Source: Allobosea sp. OK403
GTDB lineage: Bacteria > Pseudomonadota > Alphaproteobacteria > Rhizobiales > Beijerinckiaceae
NCBI RefSeq assembly: GCF_900113835.1
Contig: NZ_FOQV01000003.1
Span: forward strand, 868,001 to 932,000
Direction: 5' to 3'
Length of the DNA stretch: 64,000 nucleotides
Below, in pieces: positions 21,337 to 28,878 of the stretch. A model generated the notes under the pieces. It was not told where the DNA came from. It ran no database searches and was given only the letters and a program-made list of their open reading frames with translations. Every line of letters begins with the position of its first letter. Positions within the stretch are counted from its first letter, which is position 1. Made by a program: the position numbers and the translations under genes.

Positions 21337-21753
21337 ATGTCCATGATCCAATCCTCGCGCTTCCTGCGGAACGCCCTTGCCGCTGACGCTGCCGCCTGCG
21401 CCGCGACCGGCCTGCTGCTTGCCGCGGCCGCCGGGCCGCTCTCCGAGCTGCTCGGCTTCCCCACAAGCTTCCTGCGCGGAGCCGGCCTCATGCTCCTGCC
21501 CTGTGCGGCGCTGCTCGCCTGGTTCTGCGCCCGCGAAACCCTGCCGCGCCCGGCCGTCTATGCCGTGATCGGCGTCAACATCCTCTGGGTCGCCGACAGC
21601 ATCGCGATCCTGGTCGCGGGCTGGTTCCAGCCGAGCGGGCTCGGCATCGCGTTCGTGCTGGCGCAAGCCGCAGCCGTCGCACTGATCACGGAGCTCGAGA
21701 TTATCGGCCTGAAGCGCTCGGCGGCCGTCTCGGCAGGCGGACTCGCGGCGTAG
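21337..21753 (+). CDS. Small four-helix integral membrane protein
   Basis: A 138-residue hydrophobic protein with four predicted TM helices (about 12-32, 43-61, 72-93 and 101-122) and short loops. The ATG at 21337 follows CAAGGAGACC. I do not recognise a catalytic motif. Divergent position next to the XRE/MmyB regulator, a common pairing for small membrane proteins, suggests regulation by it. Confidence 0.75.
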   Translation: MSMIQSSRFLRNALAADAAACAATGLLLAAAAGPLSELLGFPTSFLRGAGLMLLPCAALLAWFCARETLPRPAVYAVIGVNILWVADSIAILVAGWFQPSGLGIAFVLAQAAAVALITELEIIGLKRSAAVSAGGLAA

Positions 21754-21782
21754 TCGGCGCAGCCCCACCCCGATACGAAAAA

Positions 21783-21806
21783 GCCCCGGATGCACGCATC
21801 CGGGGC
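21783..21806 (-). terminator. Rho-independent terminator of metQ
   Basis: A perfect 10-bp stem (GCCCCGGATG / CATCCGGGGC, loop of 3-4) is followed on the minus strand by TTTTTCG. It lies 40 bp after the metQ stop and closes the met operon. Confidence 0.88.
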
Positions 21807-21846
21807 AGGTGCCTGACCGCGATCGGGGCCAGGTGGGGAGGAAGCG

Positions 21847-22647
21847 TTACCAGCCGGCGAGCACCGCGCCCTTGAAGCGCTCGGCGACGAAAGCCTTGAT
21901 CTCGGGGGTATGATAGGCGTCGACCAGGGTCTTGACCCAGGGCTTGTCCTTGTCGGCGGCGCGGACCGCGATGACGTTGACGTAAGGGCCCTTCGGATCC
22001 TCGCGCAGGATTGCCGAGGTCGGCTCGATCTTGGCGTCGACGGCGTAGTTGGTGTTGATCGCGGCGGCGGCCACGTCGGCGAGCGAACGCGGGGTCTGCG
22101 CCGCCTCGATCTCGATGACCTTCAGCTTCTTCGGGTTCGAGACGATGTCGGCCGGGCCCGGCTTGAAGCCGACACCGTCCTTCAACTTGATGATGCCCTT
22201 GTCCTGCAGCAGCAGGAGCGAGCGGCCGCCATTGGTCGGATCGTTCTGGATGGCGATGGTGGCGCCGTCCGGCACCTCGCCCCAGCTCTTGTACTTGGCC
22301 GAGTAGATGCCGAGCGGGAAGTTCACGGTCAGGCCGACGCTGACGATCTTGTAGCCGCGATCCTTCACCTGGTTGTCGAGATAGGGCTGATTCTGGAAGG
22401 AGTTGGCCTCCAGCTCGCCGGCGTCGAGCGCCTGGTTCGGCACGACATAGTCGGAGAATTCGATGATCTTGAGATCGATGCCCTGCTTGGCGACGAGCGG
22501 CTTCAGCTTCTCCAGGATCTCGGCATGGGGGCCGGGCGAGGCGCCGATGCGCACGAGTTGGGTCTGCTGGGCGAGCGCGGGAACGGCGAGCGTCAGAGCA
22601 AGGACGGCGGAGGCTGCCAGCGTGGCGCGACGGGTGACGATGGACAT
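21847..22647 (-). CDS. metQ: Methionine ABC transporter substrate-binding protein
   Basis: A 266-residue NlpA-family binding protein. The signal peptide ends in ALAQQ without a lipobox Cys, so it is likely a soluble periplasmic form rather than a lipoprotein. Family motifs are visible: GASPGPHAEILE, EFSDYVVPNQALDAGELEANSFQ, and the ligand region IAIQNDPTNGGRSLLLLQ. The start at 22647 gives the signal peptide. It is the last gene of the met operon, separated from metI by a long palindromic repeat. The ligand is probably methionine, though some NlpA proteins bind cystine or other thiol amino acids. Confidence 0.93.
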   Translation of the reverse strand: MSIVTRRATLAASAVLALTLAVPALAQQTQLVRIGASPGPHAEILEKLKPLVAKQGIDLKIIEFSDYVVPNQALDAGELEANSFQNQPYLDNQVKDRGYKIVSVGLTVNFPLGIYSAKYKSWGEVPDGATIAIQNDPTNGGRSLLLLQDKGIIKLKDGVGFKPGPADIVSNPKKLKVIEIEAAQTPRSLADVAAAAINTNYAVDAKIEPTSAILREDPKGPYVNVIAVRAADKDKPWVKTLVDAYHTPEIKAFVAERFKGAVLAGW

Positions 22648-22690
22648 GGGATGGGCTCCTGTGAGGATGATGAAGGTTCGCGTTTCAATT

Positions 22691-22807
22691 TCAGCCCTCA
22701 TCCTGAGGAGCCGCGTAGCGGCGTCCCGAAGGATGCTCCAGAGGTTGCGGAGCATCCGGGACCATCCTTCGAGACGCGCCTGCGGCGCTCCTCAGGATGA
22801 GGGCTGA
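22691..22807. repeat. Long palindromic repeat between metI and metQ
   Basis: Perfect 21-bp outer arms (TCAGCCCTCATCCTGAGGAG + C at 22691-22711 and its complement at 22787-22807) flank inner imperfect pairs such as GGATGCTCC/GGAGCATCC. This CCTCATCCTGAGGAG element is a familiar type of dispersed bacterial palindrome. It sits inside the operon and could uncouple binding-protein level from permease level. Confidence 0.85.
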
Positions 22808-22845
22808 GATATATGGGGCCTGGGGTTTGATTGGGGTGAAGCGGT

Positions 22846-23511
22846 TCAGGCGTGGCGCAGGCGCTTGTTGAGGTGACGGGCGAGCCGGTCCCCGATGCTC
22901 TGGACGGTCTGGACCAGAACGATCAGGACGGCGACGACGGCGGCCATGACATCGGGCATGAAGCGCTGATAGCCGTAGCGGATGCCGAGATCGCCGAGCC
23001 CGCCGCCGCCGACCGCGCCGACCATGGCGGAAAAGCCGAGCAGGCTGACGATGGCGAGCGTGAGCCCCAGCACGATCGCAGGCAGCGCCTCAGGCACCAA
23101 GACCTTGCGCACGATCTGGACCGGCGTCGCGCCCATCGAGCGGGCAGCCTCGACGAGGCCCTGATCGACCTCGCGGATCGCCCCCTCGATCAACCGCGCG
23201 ATGAAGGGCGTGGAGGCGACCGTCAAGGGCACGATCGCGGCCGCAGTGCCGATCGAGGTTCCCGCCAGCAAGCGCGTGAACGGGATGATCGCGACGACGA
23301 GGATGATGAAAGGCGTCGAGCGCGTGGCGTTGACGAGCGCGCCGAGCACCGCGTTGGCGAAGGGCGCGGCAAACAATTCGCCGCGCTTGCTCGTCGCCAG
23401 GAAGACGCCGAGCGGCAATCCCAGCAAGGTGCCGATCCCGGCCGCGACCGCGACCATGGTCAGCGTGTCGGCCGTGGCCTGGAGGATGAGCCGGATGATG
23501 TCAGGAGACAT
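22846..23511 (-). CDS. metI: Methionine ABC transporter permease
   Basis: A 221-residue permease with about five TM helices and the EAA loop [18 protein letters not shown]. The N-terminal [19 protein letters not shown] and GLPLGVFL match MetI. Its start overlaps the metN stop by 11 bp, indicating coupled translation. Two copies with a MetN dimer form the inner-membrane importer. Confidence 0.95.
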   Translation of the reverse strand: MSPDIIRLILQATADTLTMVAVAAGIGTLLGLPLGVFLATSKRGELFAAPFANAVLGALVNATRSTPFIILVVAIIPFTRLLAGTSIGTAAAIVPLTVASTPFIARLIEGAIREVDQGLVEAARSMGATPVQIVRKVLVPEALPAIVLGLTLAIVSLLGFSAMVGAVGGGGLGDLGIRYGYQRFMPDVMAAVVAVLIVLVQTVQSIGDRLARHLNKRLRHA

Positions 23512-24607
23512 GGCCGATGACCTCCACCTTGAGTTCGAGGCTTTTCAGCGCGCCGAGCACGGCGCCGAGTTCAGGCTCGCGCGCCGGCACCGAGACCAGC
23601 AGGCTGCCAAAGGGCTTGCCGGCGATGGCGTCGATGCGCCCGGCCAGGATGTTGACGTCGACGCCGATGATCGAGCTCAACCGGCTGATCACCGGGGCCG
23701 TCGCATTCTCGCCGGTGAAGGTGATGCGCAGCACCGCGGCATCGCCCGGTCGCGGCTCGGTGCGCAGACGGCCGGCGAGATGAGCCGGCAGGTCGACGCC
23801 GGTCACCGCCTCGACGAAACGCGCCGTGGTCGGGTGCTTGGGCTGCGTCAGCACGGAGAAGGTATCGCCCTCCTCGACGATACGGCCACCCTCGATCACC
23901 GCGACGCGATCGCAGATTTCCTTGATGACGGGAATCTCGTGAGTGATCAGCAGGATGGTGACGCCGAGCTCGCGGTTGACCTGCTTGAGCAGCGCCAGGA
24001 TCGATTGCGTCGTCTCGGGATCGAGCGCCGAGGTCGCCTCGTCGCAGAGCAGCACCTTCGGCTCGGTTGCGAGCGCACGGGCGATGCCGACACGCTGCTT
24101 CTGGCCGCCGGACAGTTCGGCCGGATAGCGCTCGCGCTTGTCGGCGAGGCCGACGAGATCGAGCAGGCGCTCGACCTGGGTCGTGATCTCCGCCCTGGGC
24201 GTGCCGGCGATCTCCAGAGGCAGCGCGACATTGTCGAACACCGTGCGCGAGGAGAGCAGGTTGAAATGCTGGAAGATCATGCCGGTCGTGCGGCGCCGCG
24301 CCCGCCAGCCGGCCTCGCTCAAGCCGGTGACGTCCTCGCCCTCGATCAGAATGCGGCCGGAGCTGGCGCGCTCCAGCCCGTTGACCAAGCGGATCAATGT
24401 CGACTTGCCGGCACCGGAGCGACCGATGACGCCGACGATCGCGCCCTTGGGCACATCGAGATCGATGCCCGCGAGCGCTTCGACCTCGCTTTGGCCGCGA
24501 CGGCCGGCAAAGACCTTGCCAACCCGCTCGAAGCGGATGATCGGCTCAGGCAATGGCGGGATATCGATCCCGACGCGAAAGGCGTCGGGTTTCAAGGGGG
24601 CGTTCAT
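23501..24607 (-). CDS. metN: Methionine ABC transporter ATPase
   Basis: A 368-residue ATPase with Walker A GRSGAGKS, signature LSGGQKQR, Walker B VLLCDEA and the C-terminal NIL domain (about 285-368, including [16 protein letters not shown]), the regulatory domain where methionine inhibits transport in this family. Two ATGs are adjacent; I prefer 24607 because GAGG lies five bases before it. An in-frame extension to 24646 is also possible. Only 7 bp separate it from the small upstream gene. Confidence 0.95.
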   Translation of the reverse strand: MNAPLKPDAFRVGIDIPPLPEPIIRFERVGKVFAGRRGQSEVEALAGIDLDVPKGAIVGVIGRSGAGKSTLIRLVNGLERASSGRILIEGEDVTGLSEAGWRARRRTTGMIFQHFNLLSSRTVFDNVALPLEIAGTPRAEITTQVERLLDLVGLADKRERYPAELSGGQKQRVGIARALATEPKVLLCDEATSALDPETTQSILALLKQVNRELGVTILLITHEIPVIKEICDRVAVIEGGRIVEEGDTFSVLTQPKHPTTARFVEAVTGVDLPAHLAGRLRTEPRPGDAAVLRITFTGENATAPVISRLSSIIGVDVNILAGRIDAIAGKPFGSLLVSVPAREPELGAVLGALKSLELKVEVIGHVS

Positions 24608-24614
24608 CATGGCC

Positions 24615-24785
24615 TCAGAAATGGGTGTGGCAGGACCAGTGGGCAATGCCGAGCTGTTCGTGCGTCACATCATGGATGGATTGGCGCAGGGCCTCATCAT
24701 TCGCGGGATCGCGACCTGTCTGCGCAGGCACCGCCCTGGCGAACCAGGACGACAGCCAGCGCCAGAGAAAGGCGAGCAGTCCCAT
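24615..24785 (-). CDS. Small protein of unknown function in the met operon
   Basis: A 56-codon frame ([15 protein letters not shown]..., ending [10 protein letters not shown]) lies between the 87-residue gene and metN. GAGG lies seven bases before its ATG, and it is 12 bp from the upstream stop and 7 bp from metN, the spacing of a genuine operon member. The first 20 residues form an aromatic amphipathic or membrane-associated helix; the tail is rich in His and Cys (HWSCHTHF), which could bind metal. I do not recognise a family. Confidence 0.6.
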   Translation of the reverse strand: MGLLAFLWRWLSSWFARAVPAQTGRDPANDEALRQSIHDVTHEQLGIAHWSCHTHF

Positions 24786-24797
24786 CCGGCGGCCTCG

Positions 24798-25061
24798 TCA
24801 GGCTGCCAGCCGCGTCGCGCTGTGGCGGCGCGGAGCGGCGAGCTGACGGGCGGCGAGCTCGGCTGCACCAGGCGTGGCGAAGCGATGGCCCTCGAGCGCA
24901 TGGAACGCAGCCGATGCGGCAATGAAGGTGAAATAGCGCTCGTCGGGACGGCGATTGACCAGACCCGCCTGGGTCTCGCCGACCTCGATGACATAAGCCT
25001 GCGAGGCTTGGACTTGCGAGCCCTGAGTCTGCTGGCCGTGACTGGATTGCGTGTATGACAT
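24798..25061 (-). CDS. Small conserved-looking protein, first structural gene of the met operon
   Basis: An 87-residue protein with a Gln/Ser-rich N-terminus and a compact domain (YVIEVGETQAGLVN, then YFTFIAASAAFHALEG and a helix rich in Ala). The pattern of a short beta region followed by FxAA...FxxLEG is reminiscent of small hypothetical proteins found beside sulfur-compound transport genes in rhizobia; that is from memory and unchecked. A strong GGAGG lies seven bases before 25061. Its position between a Cys-containing leader peptide and metN suggests a role in sulfur amino-acid uptake. Confidence 0.68.
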   Translation of the reverse strand: MSYTQSSHGQQTQGSQVQASQAYVIEVGETQAGLVNRRPDERYFTFIAASAAFHALEGHRFATPGAAELAARQLAAPRRHSATRLAA

Positions 25062-25068
25062 GGTTCTG

Positions 25069-25131
25069 CCTCCGCCGCTCTTGCGGCGCTTGATGGACAT
25101 CTGACGGATGGAAGAGAGCCGGTGAGCCGGC
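25069..25131 (-). promoter_or_regulatory. Candidate attenuator hairpins between leader peptide and operon
   Basis: On the minus strand two stems follow the leader-peptide stop: GCCGG-CTCA-CCGGC (25118-25131) and CGCCGC-AAGA-GCGGCG (25073-25088). The second runs into the GGAGG ribosome-binding site (25069-25073) of the 87-residue gene, so its formation could block initiation. Ribosome stalling at the two Cys codons, about 20 bases before the first stem, could change which stem forms. The mechanism is inferred. Confidence 0.45.
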
Positions 25132-25144
25132 CTTCAGCGCAGGA

Positions 25145-25213
25145 TCAGCGTCGACAACAGCCCATATCGCGGGCGAGGCGGGGTTCGTCAGGTCGAACGG
25201 TCAGCATAGCCAT
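25145..25213 (-). CDS. Leader peptide with Cys-Cys-Arg-Arg end, upstream of the met operon
   Basis: A 22-codon frame begins MAMLTVRPDEPRL and ends RDMGCCRR-stop. A strong GAGGAG lies eight bases before the ATG. The two Cys codons are both TGT and one Arg is CGA, codons that are uncommon in this GC-rich genome, where TGC and CGC dominate. It sits 84 bp before the next start, with hairpins between. This is the layout of an amino-acid attenuator; in mycobacteria, short upstream frames with C-terminal Cys tracts are known cysteine-responsive attenuators of sulfur genes. Confidence 0.72.
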   Translation of the reverse strand: MAMLTVRPDEPRLARDMGCCRR

Positions 25214-25333
25214 GGTCTTCTCCTCATAACTGGAGCCCACGACCACGTCGTGGCGCTTTAGCGTTTGGTGACGCGGCGCAAGCTGCTCGCTCAAATCCCC
25301 GCGGCCATCGAACCAAGCCCGATGACAAGCCGT

Positions 25334-25362
25334 AATTTGGCCGGATATATCCTCTTTGTCAA
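25334..25362 (-). promoter_or_regulatory. Candidate sigma-70 promoter of the leader-met operon
   Basis: On the minus strand TTGACA (25357-25362), a 17-bp spacer and CAAATT (25334-25339) form a good housekeeping promoter. It lies about 120 bp before the leader peptide. The 278-bp gap between the leader peptide and the next gene at 25492 holds no other gene. Confidence 0.55.
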
Positions 25363-25491
25363 CCCAATCGTTCTTTTAAAGAAACGGGACGGAAGAAAAG
25401 AATTTTCCCGCAAACGGCGTCGCGGCGGAGAATCCATCGCCGAAGCACTGCGCCCGTCACTGCGACAGTGCGCGGCTTGACGGGTGCGAGG

Positions 25492-25899
25492 ATGCGGGTG
25501 CATTTGCCCGATATGCCGGCTCTCGCCCCCCTGCTCGCGCGACTGCGCCGCTCTGCGCTCGGAGCCTGGCTCGCTGTCGCCTATGCGCTGGCGGTGCTGG
25601 CTGCGGGACTGGCGCCTTCGGCTGCGCTCGCCCATCCCGGCCTCGACGGCGCGCTGCTCTGTTCCGGATTGAGTGCTCCCGGACCTGACGCACCAGAGCC
25701 TGCCGGCGAGCTGACGCATTGCAAGGGCTGCCCGGTCAATCCGGTGATCGCCGGCCCGGCACCGACCATGCAGGGCATGATCGTCCGGTTGGCCGTTCAG
25801 GCATCTGCCCTTCAAACCATCATCCCGGCGCCGCCGCGCATGGCCGCGTTCGGCTTGCCGCAATCGCGCGCGCCGCCGGCGGCCCTCCTCCGTCTCTGA
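25492..25899 (+). CDS. DUF2946-like secreted or membrane protein, copper-associated
   Basis: A 135-residue protein with an N-terminal hydrophobic signal segment (AWLAVAYALAVLAAGLAP) and a HCKGCPVNP motif near the middle, the Cys/His signature of DUF2946-type proteins. These commonly sit next to periplasmic copper proteins, as here, where a PCu(A)C gene follows by about 100 bp. A role in copper handling is an inference from motif and neighbour. The start is uncertain; 25468 or 25513 are possible. Confidence 0.65.
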   Translation: MRVHLPDMPALAPLLARLRRSALGAWLAVAYALAVLAAGLAPSAALAHPGLDGALLCSGLSAPGPDAPEPAGELTHCKGCPVNPVIAGPAPTMQGMIVRLAVQASALQTIIPAPPRMAAFGLPQSRAPPAALLRL

Positions 25900-26001
25900 C
25901 GGCCCCTATCCGCTTTCATTAGGGCAGGCGCCCCAGATCGCCCTGCCGTTTCGCATCCCTGCCCTTCGGGCGTGGTCGATGCAGCCATTCAGGATTTTTC
26001 G

Positions 26002-26499
26002 ATGAACACGATTTCGATGAACAAGATCATGCGCATATTCGCGGCCATCGCGCTGGCATTGAGCAGCGCCGCCGCCTTCGCCCATGAATACAAGGCCGGC
26101 CCGCTCAAGATCGGCCATCCCTGGTCGCGCGCCACGCCCGCCGGCGCGAAGGTCGGCGGCGGCTATCTCTCGATCGAGAATACGGGATCGACGCCCGACC
26201 GGCTGGTCTCGATCTCCGTGCCCTTCGCGGACAGCGTCGAAATGCACGAGATGGCCGTGGTCGACGGCATCATGACCATGCGGCCGCTCGAAAACGGGCT
26301 CGCGGTCGCGCCCGGCGCCAAGGTCGAGTTCAAGCCCGGCGGCTATCACATCATGTTCATGGATCTGAAGCAGCCGCTGAAGCAGAACGAGATGCTCAAG
26401 GGCGTGCTGAGCTTCGAGAAGGCCGGCACGGTCGAGGTCGCGTTCAAGGTCGAGGCCATGGGAGCCAAGGCCGCCGACCCCAGCGGACATACGCACTGA
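26002..26499 (+). CDS. Periplasmic copper chaperone, PCu(A)C family
   Basis: A 165-residue protein with a signal peptide (about 1-27, ending AAAFA-H) and a cupredoxin-like domain. The copper ligands of PCu(A)C are present: His82 in VEMHEM, Met93, and His116/Met118 in GGYHIMFM. PCu(A)C delivers Cu(I) to the CuA site of cytochrome oxidase. A C-terminal His (GHTH) may also bind metal. It probably works with the preceding DUF2946-like gene. The start at 26002 or 26017 cannot be decided. Confidence 0.92.
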   Translation: MNTISMNKIMRIFAAIALALSSAAAFAHEYKAGPLKIGHPWSRATPAGAKVGGGYLSIENTGSTPDRLVSISVPFADSVEMHEMAVVDGIMTMRPLENGLAVAPGAKVEFKPGGYHIMFMDLKQPLKQNEMLKGVLSFEKAGTVEVAFKVEAMGAKAADPSGHTH

Positions 26500-26520
26500 G
26501 GCACAGGCCGCAAAAGCAAG

Positions 26521-26594
26521 AGCGCGGGGAACCCCTCTCCCGCATCGAAGTCGGGTCTACCCGACTTCGATGCGGGAGAGGGGTTCCCCGCGCT
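26521..26594. repeat. Perfect 36-bp-arm hairpin (cassette repeat family)
   Basis: A 36-bp arm beginning AGCGCGGGGAACCCCTCTCC and running through CGCATCGAAGTCGGGT is followed after two bases by its exact complement. It is a compact, perfectly symmetrical member of the GGAGAAGGGTTCCCCGCGCC family. It separates the convergent PCu(A)C and DapA-family genes and would act as a strong bidirectional terminator-like structure, though without a T-run. Confidence 0.92.
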
Positions 26595-26601
26595 TGATGC
26601 C

Positions 26602-27531
26602 TCACACCTTGGCGCGCGGATCGGTCTTCGCGACGCGCGCCAGCAGGTAGTCGACCTCGGTCTTCGCCTTGGCCGAGATCGACGAACCCGGCTTGCGCTG
26701 GGCGTCGCTGGCGAGGATGCCGCGCTTCATCATGGTGTATTTGCGCACGGCGAGGCCGACGCCGAGCTGCTGTTCATAACGCAGCAGCGGCAGATGCGCG
26801 TCGAAGATGTCGTGGGCGGCGTCGCGTTGGCCGGCCTTCTGCAGCTTGACCACATCGATCAGCAATTCCGGGAAAGCGTAGCCGGTCATCGCGCCGTCGG
26901 CGCCGCGCTCCATCTCGAAATCGAGGAACATGCCGCCATTGCCGGTCAGGATCGAGATCGGCCGCAGCGAGCCCTCGGCCTGGAACTTGCGCAGCGCCGA
27001 TATCTTCTCCAGCCCCGGCCAGTCCTCATGCTTCAGCATTACGCAAGAGGGGTGGTCCATGACGATCTTGCGGATCACCGCCGGCGTCATGATCACCGAG
27101 AGCGTCAGCGGGTAGTCCTGGATGACGAAGGGGATGTCGGTGCCGATCGCCTCCACGGCCTGGGCGTAATAGCCGACGATCTGGTCGTCGGTGCGCAGGG
27201 ATGGCGGCGGCGCGATCATCACGCCGGCCGCGCCGAGCTCCATCGACTGGCGCGCCAGCGAGCGCATGGCGGCAAAGCCCGGCGCGGAGACGCCGACGAT
27301 GACCGGCTTTCCGGGCATCTTGGCGACGGCGATCTTGACGATGCCGACCGATTCCTCCGGCTCGAGCTTGGGCGCCTCGCCCATGATGCCGAGCACCGTC
27401 GTGCCGTCCGAGCCGATTCGATCGTAGAATTCAAACAGGCGCTCGGTCGAGGTCCAGTCGATCGTACCGTCGGGATTGAACGGCGTCGGCGCGATCGGGA
27501 AGACGCCGCTGGCGTCGGGGGTCAGGCTCAT
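26602..27531 (-). CDS. Dihydrodipicolinate synthase (DapA) family aldolase/lyase
   Basis: A 309-residue TIM-barrel protein. The Schiff-base Lys is at 167 (VMLKHED) and the catalytic Tyr at 140 (IQDYPLT). The usual GTTGE motif is GIMGE here (48-52), a sign that the substrate is not aspartate semialdehyde, so it is probably a catabolic class I aldolase rather than DapA. It is followed on the same strand by a fumarylacetoacetate-hydrolase-family gene upstream (27579-28265), so the two may form a short pathway for an aromatic or sugar acid. Confidence 0.87.
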   Translation of the reverse strand: MSLTPDASGVFPIAPTPFNPDGTIDWTSTERLFEFYDRIGSDGTTVLGIMGEAPKLEPEESVGIVKIAVAKMPGKPVIVGVSAPGFAAMRSLARQSMELGAAGVMIAPPPSLRTDDQIVGYYAQAVEAIGTDIPFVIQDYPLTLSVIMTPAVIRKIVMDHPSCVMLKHEDWPGLEKISALRKFQAEGSLRPISILTGNGGMFLDFEMERGADGAMTGYAFPELLIDVVKLQKAGQRDAAHDIFDAHLPLLRYEQQLGVGLAVRKYTMMKRGILASDAQRKPGSSISAKAKTEVDYLLARVAKTDPRAKV

Positions 27532-27578
27532 GATTCTGGCTTTCGGATGGATTGTGTCGATGGACTTCGATTCGGCTC

Positions 27579-28265
27579 TCAGACGATGCGGGTGCGCACG
27601 CTGCCGATGCCGGCGATCTCGCCTTCCAGCACGTCGCCCTTGACCACCGCCGCGACGCCCTCGGGCGTGCCCGTGAAGATCAGGTCGCCGGGCGCGAGCA
27701 CGACGAGGCCCGACAGATAGGCGATCGTCTCAGGCACGCTCCAGATCATCTTGGCGAGGTCCGAGCTCTGGCGAGGCACGCCATTGACGACGAGCTCGAT
27801 CTTGCCGGCGCTGGGATGGCCGACATGGCTCGCCGGCGCGATCTCGCCGATCGGCCCCGAAAGGTCGAAGCCCTTGCTCATGTCCCAGGGCTTGCCGGTC
27901 TTCTTGGCGGCGGCCTGCAGGTCGCGCCGCGTCATGTCGAGCCCGGCGGCATAGCCATAGACATGGTTCAGCGCCTCGGCCTCGGGGATGTCATGTCCGC
28001 CGGTGCCGATCGCCACGACCAGCTCCATCTCGTGGTGCAGGTCCTTGGTCTTGGTCGGATAAGGCATGTCGGCGCCGTTGATCAGCAGAGCGTCGGCCGG
28101 CTTGGTGAAGAAGAACGGCTCCTCACGATCGGGATCGCCGCCCATCTCGCGGGTATGCTCGGCATAGTTCCTGCCGACGCAGAAGACCCGGCGCACGGGG
28201 AAGAGCCCGCCGCCGGCGACCGGCACCGCGGTGACGGCAGGCGGATCGATCACGTAATTCGTCAT
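27579..28265 (-). CDS. Fumarylacetoacetate hydrolase family protein
   Basis: A 228-residue FAH-fold enzyme with the metal-binding region [10 protein letters not shown] and [11 protein letters not shown], and the C-terminal [13 protein letters not shown] block. Members hydrolyse or isomerise C-C bonds in diketo acids (for example fumarylpyruvate hydrolase in gentisate breakdown). The start at 28265 follows GGAG; a longer frame to 28520 is not supported. It lies 47 bp upstream of the DapA-family gene, probably in one operon. Confidence 0.9.
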   Translation of the reverse strand: MTNYVIDPPAVTAVPVAGGGLFPVRRVFCVGRNYAEHTREMGGDPDREEPFFFTKPADALLINGADMPYPTKTKDLHHEMELVVAIGTGGHDIPEAEALNHVYGYAAGLDMTRRDLQAAAKKTGKPWDMSKGFDLSGPIGEIAPASHVGHPSAGKIELVVNGVPRQSSDLAKMIWSVPETIAYLSGLVVLAPGDLIFTGTPEGVAAVVKGDVLEGEIAGIGSVRTRIV

Positions 28266-28482
28266 GGCTCGGGGCTCCTTCGGATATTTCCGCTGCCGTT
28301 CATGCGGGAGTGGGGCGTGCGGGGCAAGGGCCTCGACTCTCGGGACGGGGCTGCATCTGCGACATCGCAAAGACCGGCGCAAGGGCGTTTTGCGGCGCAT
28401 CATTGCAACCATAGCGGATTGCCCCCTACAGTATGGCCGGGTCGGCATGAGCCGGCCTGAACTGAGACTGAAGGAACAGCAC

Positions 28483-28692
28483 GTGAGCACGGGTACCGTG
28501 AAATGGTTCAACGAAACCAAGGGCTACGGATTCATCACGCCTGATCAGGGCGGCAGCGATGTTTTCGTGCATATCAGCGCGGTCGAGCGCTCTGGCATGC
28601 GCGGCCTGAACGAAGGTCAGAAGATCAGCTACGATCTCGAGGCCGACCGCAAGACCGGCAAGTCCTCGGCGGTCAATCTCAAGACTGCGTGA
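28483..28692 (+). CDS. Cold-shock domain protein (CspA family)
   Basis: A 69-residue OB-fold protein with RNP1 KGYGFI (13-18) and RNP2 VFVHI (27-31), which bind single-stranded RNA or DNA. It starts with GTG at 28483, with AAGGA eight bases upstream. Upstream, about 200 bp separate it from the divergent FAH-family gene. Typical of RNA chaperones; cold induction cannot be judged from the sequence. Confidence 0.95.
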   Translation: MSTGTVKWFNETKGYGFITPDQGGSDVFVHISAVERSGMRGLNEGQKISYDLEADRKTGKSSAVNLKTA

Positions 28693-28878
28693 GACAACCC
28701 CTAGACGGGAGGCCGATCGGCGGCGTCGCTTCCCGAGCCAATGCGAATCTCTATCGATCTACCAGGACTGAAGACGATTCCCGGCATGCCCGTCGCCAAG
28801 AGGCGGCGGTCGAAGGGCAAGGGCCAGCCCCAATGGCCCGATTTTCGCGGCGGCTTCTTGTTGGCTGCGACCCGGTAG

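Noticed and set aside
24608..25360. Search for a SAM-II or other SAM riboswitch ahead of metN.
   Set aside because: I could not recognise a SAM-II or SAM-I consensus by eye; the leader-peptide explanation fits better. A covariance-model scan would settle it.
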